Assembly: GCA_035623335.1 (NCBI GenBank)
Contig: DASPTQ010000183.1
Location: 26,386 to 90,385, forward strand
Source of the DNA: JAFAGX01 sp035623335
GTDB lineage: Bacteria; Acidobacteriota; Terriglobia; Terriglobales; Acidobacteriaceae
Direction of reading: 5' to 3'
Length of the DNA: 64,000 nucleotides
The position numbers and the translations under genes are program-made. Within the stretch, counting starts at the first letter, position 1. The number at the start of each line of letters is the position of its first letter. The notes below the pieces were generated by a model. It did no database searches and had not been told where the DNA came from. It saw only the letters and a program-made list of their open reading frames with translations. Positions 59,681 to 64,000 of this stretch are shown here, one piece after another.

Positions 59681-60016
59681 ATTGAAATGGTCTTCTTCAA
59701 AGATAAATTACTGCCGAGCCTGCTCCATTATACCTGTTGGATGCAGGTTCCTATTGCCAGGCTTAGTAAAAATCCCCCAGTCGTCAGTAACTAGGTAAAG
59801 GTTAGGCCTACCTCTCACCAATGGCTTACGAGCGAACCAGGAAAGTACCGGAGGTTACAGGGGATAGACCTGCCAAAATTGCCAGGGCAGGCGGGCTCAG
59901 TTTGGCACGAGAGGACAGTCAGGAGCGGCCGACCGGGCGGCGGCTACCTGGCTAAGGGTCGCGACGGGCTCTATTTCGGAAGCCGGCTCCTGGCGGAGGC
60001 TGCCTCCAGTTGAAAA
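59681..60016. other. Intergenic region with the promoter of the S41 homologue
   Basis: About 336 nt with no gene. Read on the minus strand it holds AGG-TATAAT (59732-59727), an extended -10 about 47 nt before the S41 start; the -35 is weak. I see no terminator with a T-run after the upstream TM-helix gene. Confidence 0.5.
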
Positions 60017-60721
60017 TCAGAGCGGCGACAGTTCGTCCTCGCGTTCTCGCTGCGGCTGGCGAGCAAATCGTGCCTCCAAAAAGCGCTTGGCCAGTTCCTG
60101 GCCACCGAGCCCAAAGGCGAGAGCCAGTCCAAACAACAACGCCCCAAAGATTAAGCCAAAGGCAATGAGAACCGTTTGTTCGGCTAAGCCGAGTTCCTCA
60201 AATGCCATCGAGATACTGAGCACGGTGATGAGAATGCGGACCGCGGAACGGATCAGCTTCGGGGAGGGGGAGCCGGCATTGACCGCGGCCAACAAGGCCG
60301 CCCGGGAGAAAAAGCTGGCAGCCAGCAGACCGAAGAACATCAAGCAGACGGCCGCGACCAATCTCGGCAAGTAGCCGAAGAGCTTCGAAATATGCGGCTC
60401 GAGGCCAACAATATTTAAGGCGTTGACTCCCACCAGAATGAACCCAATCCATGACACCCAAAAGACGAAACGGCTCAGCAACTCGGTCGACGATGGTAGG
60501 GCGGTTCGGCGAAGAAACTGGCTGGCACCAGCGTCATCGGAGAAGCGATCGAACTTGACCAGCCGCAGAATGCTGCGAACGATGACCTCGATCACCCAGG
60601 CGGCGAGACCGCCGATGACCACGATGATCAGCGTCACCAGCAGTCGGGGCAAGAATTGCGCTACGCCGCGAAGGAATTCCTGGGTAGCCTGGCTCAATTC
60701 AATTACGAACTTGTCCCACAT
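60017..60721 (-). CDS. TM-helix-repeat membrane protein (mechanosensitive-channel related)
   Basis: 234 residues with four hydrophobic segments: FLPRLLVTLIIVVIGGLAAWVI, FVFWVSWIGFILVGVNAL, LPRLVAAVCLMFFGLLAA and VLIAFGLIFGALLFGLALAFG. The pattern, including LGGQELAKRFLE at the end, matches the conserved TM-helix family found with small-conductance channels, but the MscS beta domain is missing. It begins 6 nt after the glycosyltransferase stop, so both are in one operon. Confidence 0.75.
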   Translation of the reverse strand: MWDKFVIELSQATQEFLRGVAQFLPRLLVTLIIVVIGGLAAWVIEVIVRSILRLVKFDRFSDDAGASQFLRRTALPSSTELLSRFVFWVSWIGFILVGVNALNIVGLEPHISKLFGYLPRLVAAVCLMFFGLLAASFFSRAALLAAVNAGSPSPKLIRSAVRILITVLSISMAFEELGLAEQTVLIAFGLIFGALLFGLALAFGLGGQELAKRFLEARFARQPQREREDELSPL

Positions 60722-60727
60722 ATGACC

Positions 60728-61996
60728 TCACTTCCTGCCGTCCCACAATTCTCCGAGGTACGGCTTTACCTTCTCAAACGTCAAACACAGTGCTTCGACA
60801 TTGCGTTCCACTTCCTCACTCTGAGAATCACGGTTTTCGACCACGAACGTGTACGCCCTCCCACGGTACAGCGGTGCCAGAGCCTGGATGATGTGATCAC
60901 GATTAAGCACCGCACGGTGATAGGAGGCAGCAAATTCATATACCGTTTTCACCCATAGCTCATCGCAATAGCAGAAATCTTCCTCCCCTCGGGAGGCCAG
61001 TTGTTGCAACTGCTCGAGGGTCGACGGGGAGACAATCGAACTCAAAAGGGGCGCGAGTTCCGACACTCCGCTGCGGAACAAATCGTATAGGCGTTTGCGA
61101 TTGATGCGCAACGGTTCGAGGGTGACCTCGGGCTGACCGCCTAGGATTGGTACAGGCTCGGAGGTCGTGCTCGACCTCCAGGCTGGCTGCCGGTCCAGGG
61201 AGTAAAACAGCGGTCCCACACCCTCGCGCAGAGCATCCACAACGTCGGCGGGAGGGCTGCTCGGCGCCCGCGTCTTGCTGCCGAGCATTGCCTGGGCAAG
61301 TTTGAAGCCCCCGGTGATGGCGGAAATCGTCAGATACAGCTTCGCCCCATCCTGCTCGGCTTCCGTCCCCCAACCGTCCAGACCAAACAGGTGGGTGGCC
61401 AGCCGGCCGGAAAAGGCAAATTCGGAGGGGTAGGGTTCCCGGATCTGTTTGCCATAGAGGGCCCGGGTCATGGGGTATACGAGGTTGCGCACCAACAACC
61501 CATCAAACTTGTGGCGGTGGTAGACCGGTGTAATCAGATCGAAGCCCTCCTGGCAGACGGGCCGCAGCAGATGCACGATCCATTCCGGTTCGATGTTGGT
61601 GGAATCGGCGGAAATGACCACGCAGGCCGAGGAATGCAGCAAATCGGCAGCCGCCAGAATGGCGTAGAGTCCGCGCCCGCCGCCCGGGCCTCCGCCGTAT
61701 CGGGCACTGATGGAGTGCAGGGTACGCAGGGCATGGGGATTGGGCGTGTGTTGCAGGTCGGTGATCGAGGCGGCCCGAACCAGCTCTTGGGTCTGGTCGT
61801 GGGAACCGCCATCGGCATTGAGGATGACGGCTCGCTGCCGCGGGAAAAACTGTATCAGGCCGGCGCGAATCGCCTGAACGATGGGGCCGATGGTGGCAGC
61901 GTCATTGTGCGTGGGCACACCCACCAGCAGGTCCACTTCGCCCACGTTCATCAGCTCGTGAAGAAAATCATCCGTAAGAATGCTTTCTTCGGCCAA
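60728..61996 (-). CDS. GT-A glycosyltransferase, mannosyl/glucosylglycerate-synthase-like
   Basis: 422 residues from TTG 61996 with GGAGG 7 nt upstream. The N-terminal GT-A fold has LLVGVPTHNDAATIGPIVQAI, ILNADGGSHDQTQE and the acidic site VVISADSTNIEPEW; further motifs are TPVYHRHKFDGLLVRNLVYPMTRALYG and DGWGTEAEQDGAKLYLT. This style matches enzymes that put a sugar on glycerate to make the compatible solutes mannosyl- or glucosylglycerate; the donor and acceptor are inferred. Neighbours are trehalose synthase and a mechanosensitive-type membrane protein. Confidence 0.65.
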   Translation of the reverse strand: MAEESILTDDFLHELMNVGEVDLLVGVPTHNDAATIGPIVQAIRAGLIQFFPRQRAVILNADGGSHDQTQELVRAASITDLQHTPNPHALRTLHSISARYGGGPGGGRGLYAILAAADLLHSSACVVISADSTNIEPEWIVHLLRPVCQEGFDLITPVYHRHKFDGLLVRNLVYPMTRALYGKQIREPYPSEFAFSGRLATHLFGLDGWGTEAEQDGAKLYLTISAITGGFKLAQAMLGSKTRAPSSPPADVVDALREGVGPLFYSLDRQPAWRSSTTSEPVPILGGQPEVTLEPLRINRKRLYDLFRSGVSELAPLLSSIVSPSTLEQLQQLASRGEEDFCYCDELWVKTVYEFAASYHRAVLNRDHIIQALAPLYRGRAYTFVVENRDSQSEEVERNVEALCLTFEKVKPYLGELWDGRK

Positions 61997-62098
61997 CCCA
62001 GCCCTCCACGGTAAAAGTTAGGAAGCCAGCCTGCAGAATCAGAATAAGGATGGAACGTCCGCATCCGCTCTGCCTTCTCCGCTCGACCGGCAACGCCT

Positions 62099-63739
62099 TC
62101 AGACCTTCCTCAGCCGAAACCAGTAGAACTGATAGGGGCCCATGGTCAAAAGATACGGCAGATTTCCGATGCGCGGGAAAATATTGCGGCCAAACATTTC
62201 GATCAAGATGTTGCCCTTATAACCCTGCAAGTCCAGCTCGACGGCCTGGGCGGAACTGGAGAGGTTATTGACCACCAGGATCGTCTCTTTTCCCCACTTC
62301 CGCACGTAGGCCAGGACGCGATGATTGGCCGGATACAGGAACTCGATCGACCCCCGGCCGAACACCGGACTGGATTTGCGAACCTTCAAGATACGCTTCA
62401 TCCAGGAGAGCAGGGAGTGCTCGAACCGTTTCTGCGAGGCCACGTTCACCGCCTGATAGCCGTAGACCGGATTGAGCATCAGCGGGGAGTAGAGTTTTTC
62501 CGGGTCGGCCGAGGAGAATCCGCCGTTCCACCCCCCGTCCCACTGCATCGGGGTTCGTACTCCGTTGCGGTCCCCCAGGTTTACATTGTCGCCCATGCCG
62601 ATTTCATCGCCATAATAAGTAATAGGAGTGCCGGGAAGCGACATCAACATTCCGTTCATGAGTTCGATGCGGCGCCGGTCGTTATCGAGCAGGGGGGCGA
62701 GGCGACGGCGAATCCCCAGATTCAAGCGCATGCTGCGGTCGCGGGCATACTCGTCATACATGTAGTCCCGTTCCATGTCCGTCACCATCTCGAGCGTCAG
62801 TTCGTCGTGATTGCGAAGAAACAGGCACCACTGGCAAATCTCCGGAATCGCCGGCGTCCGCTGCAGGATCTCGCTGATCGGCTTGCGGTCTTCAAGCTTC
62901 AACCCCATGAACATCCGGGGCATGAGGGGAAAGTTGAAGGCCATGTGAAATTCGTCGCCCCCACTGAAATACGGACCCAGGTCCTCGGGCCACTGGTTGG
63001 CCTCGGCAAGAAACATCTTCCCCGGAAACTCCCGGTCCAGTCGCGCCCGGTAGTCCTTGATCACGGCGTGGGTCTCGGGCAGATTCTCGCAATTCGTGCC
63101 CTCTCGCTCGATCAAATAGGGGACGGCATCGAGCCGGAACCCATCGACTCCCATGCGCAGCCAAAATCGCATGATCTCCCACATCTCTTCCCGGACGGCG
63201 GGATTGTCGTAGTTTAGGTCGGGCTGATGGCTGAAAAAGCGATGCCAGTAATACTGCTTCGAAACCGGGTCCCAAGCCCAGTTCGAAAGCTCCGTATCGA
63301 GAAAGATGATGCGCGTCCCCTGATATTTCGTGTCCTTGTCGCTCCACACATACCAGTCTCTTCGCGGATTCTCGCGGGAGCTGCGGGATTGTTGAAACCA
63401 GGCGTGCTGATCGGAGGTATGATTCAGCACCATTTCGATAATGACGCGGATGCCGCGGGCATGCGCCGCTTCGAGAAACCCTTTGAAGTCGTCGAGGGTG
63501 CCGTAATTGGGATGAACCGAGCGGTAGTCTGAGATATCGTACCCGTCATCCCGCAGGGGCGAGGGAAAAAATGGCATCAGCCAAAGGGTGTCGACACCCA
63601 AGTCCTGGACGTAGTCGAGCTTCTGGGCCAGCCCGCGAAAATCCCCGATGCCATCTCCCGAACTGTCCTGAAAGGACCGCACGTGGACCTGATAGATGAG
63701 TGCGTCCTTGTACCACTGCGGGTCTTGCGAAAGCGGCAC
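62099..63739 (-). CDS. treS: Trehalose synthase (maltose alpha-D-glucosyltransferase), GH13
   Basis: 546 residues from GTG 63739. Interconverts maltose and trehalose. The TreS start WYKDALIYQVHVRSFQDSSGDGIGDFRGLAQKLDY and the GH13 catalytic residues are present: nucleophile Asp in VDGFRLDAVPY, acid Glu in FLAEANQWPED and Asp in FLRNHDELTLE. No maltokinase domain is fused. Trehalose is an osmolyte and carbon store; the glycosyltransferase gene follows 102 nt downstream. Confidence 0.92.
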   Translation of the reverse strand: MPLSQDPQWYKDALIYQVHVRSFQDSSGDGIGDFRGLAQKLDYVQDLGVDTLWLMPFFPSPLRDDGYDISDYRSVHPNYGTLDDFKGFLEAAHARGIRVIIEMVLNHTSDQHAWFQQSRSSRENPRRDWYVWSDKDTKYQGTRIIFLDTELSNWAWDPVSKQYYWHRFFSHQPDLNYDNPAVREEMWEIMRFWLRMGVDGFRLDAVPYLIEREGTNCENLPETHAVIKDYRARLDREFPGKMFLAEANQWPEDLGPYFSGGDEFHMAFNFPLMPRMFMGLKLEDRKPISEILQRTPAIPEICQWCLFLRNHDELTLEMVTDMERDYMYDEYARDRSMRLNLGIRRRLAPLLDNDRRRIELMNGMLMSLPGTPITYYGDEIGMGDNVNLGDRNGVRTPMQWDGGWNGGFSSADPEKLYSPLMLNPVYGYQAVNVASQKRFEHSLLSWMKRILKVRKSSPVFGRGSIEFLYPANHRVLAYVRKWGKETILVVNNLSSSAQAVELDLQGYKGNILIEMFGRNIFPRIGNLPYLLTMGPYQFYWFRLRKV

Positions 63740-63833
63740 GGATACCCCAAAGCCAAGAACTACAAGAAATTTACGATAGGTTTTACCTTAGCATACCTTG
63801 CCGGCGGGCCTTACCCCTGGCGGGGACTTCGCC

Positions 63834-64000
63834 TCAGCGGTATTCCGCGAGTTCGGTACGCAATTTGTGGGTAGCGCGGAAGAGGGTATTCTTAATGGTT
63901 CCCTCGCTGGTATGCAGAATGCCGGCCACGGTTCTGAGGCGCAGCCCGTGGTAATGCTTCAATTCAAATACCATGCGCTCGCGTGGCGAGAGCCGTGCCA
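63834..64000 (-). CDS. ECF-type RNA polymerase sigma factor, C-terminal fragment
   Basis: The last 54 codons of a gene that enters from the right edge and stops at 63834. The translated end reads LSPRERMVFELKHYHGLRLRTVAGIL and then HTSEGTIKNTLFRATHKLRTEL, the region-4 helix-turn-helix that reads the -35 box in extracytoplasmic-function sigma factors. The rest of the gene and any anti-sigma factor are outside the window. Confidence 0.8.
   Translation of the reverse strand, partial: ARLSPRERMVFELKHYHGLRLRTVAGILHTSEGTIKNTLFRATHKLRTELAEYR

Noticed and set aside
1..64000. CRISPR arrays, insertion sequences, prophage, tRNA or rRNA genes
   Set aside because: I looked for regularly spaced repeats, transposase or integrase motifs and tRNA T-arm/anticodon pairs and found none; an exhaustive tRNAscan or repeat search was not possible.

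Overview
The window looks like a chromosomal segment from a GC-rich Gram-negative soil-type bacterium, most likely Acidobacteriota (Terriglobia/Koribacter-like). That placement is inferred from gene content and protein style: the yceD-rpmF-plsX-fabD and rpsP-khpA-rimM-trmD-rplS operons, DUF1572/DUF2203 proteins, a mannosylglycerate-synthase-like glycosyltransferase beside treS, and many small basic proteins. No marker such as rRNA is present to confirm it. I see no tRNA, rRNA, CRISPR array, insertion sequence, phage gene or replication origin. The content is mostly core metabolism with small accessory patches.

Layout. 1-5.4 kb: start of an RND-type adaptor lipoprotein (minus, runs off the left edge), threonine aldolase, a frameshifted alpha/beta hydrolase and several small exported or unknown proteins. 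5.4-9.3 kb: etfB-etfA-ETF:quinone oxidoreductase, a complete electron route from acyl-CoA dehydrogenases to quinone, behind a promoter carrying a perfect 18-bp palindrome. 9.3-12.9 kb: moaA behind a long structured leader, a DUF1906 glycosidase-like exported protein, DUF2203 and a peroxiredoxin-like protein. 13-15.3 kb (minus): ribosomal protein and tRNA/16S maturation operon. 15.5-17 kb: aldo/keto reductase and a frameshifted MmcQ/YjbR gene. 17.1-24.3 kb: ggt, a TIM-barrel isomerase, asnS, arginase, a hydrolase and D-Ala-D-Ala ligase. 24.4-27.3 kb: a TPR protein, then a SAM-I riboswitch with terminator controlling threonine synthase and a CysO-type sulfur carrier. 27.3-31.4 kb: TetR-regulated HlyD/ABC exporter. 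32-35 kb (minus): fatty acid/phospholipid start operon with L32. 35-37.4 kb (minus): class-A-like serine hydrolase and RsbU-type phosphatase. 37.5-38.6 kb: a three-gene operon led by a putative ribbon-helix-helix regulator with its own palindromic operator. 38.9-46.5 kb: a proline-rich lipoprotein, a Tat-exported TIM barrel, DUF971, UvrD/PcrA helicase, amino acid permease and adenosine deaminase. 46.6 kb: a tiny transcription unit encoding a 13-residue lysine-rich peptide. 46.9-50.2 kb: orphan hydantoinase B, DinB and threonine dehydrogenase. 50.2-55.2 kb: orphan response regulator, aroC, def-fmt-rsmB. 55.3-59.7 kb (minus): PBP1A, PASTA protein and an S41 protease homologue that has lost its catalytic dyad. 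60-64 kb (minus): a TM-helix protein, a glycosyltransferase and trehalose synthase (probable osmolyte module), and the end of an ECF sigma factor.

The strongest leads are the SAM-riboswitch/thrC/cysO cluster, which suggests that a sulfur-carrier route to a sulfur amino acid is tied to a threonine-synthase-fold enzyme; the catalytically dead S41 homologue; the 13-residue peptide gene with Shine-Dalgarno, -35 element and terminator; and the self-regulated-looking ribbon-helix-helix operon. Several genes have a -10 element 6-9 nt before the start codon and no Shine-Dalgarno, suggesting leaderless mRNAs. Two genes carry single frameshifts that may be assembly errors or real decay.
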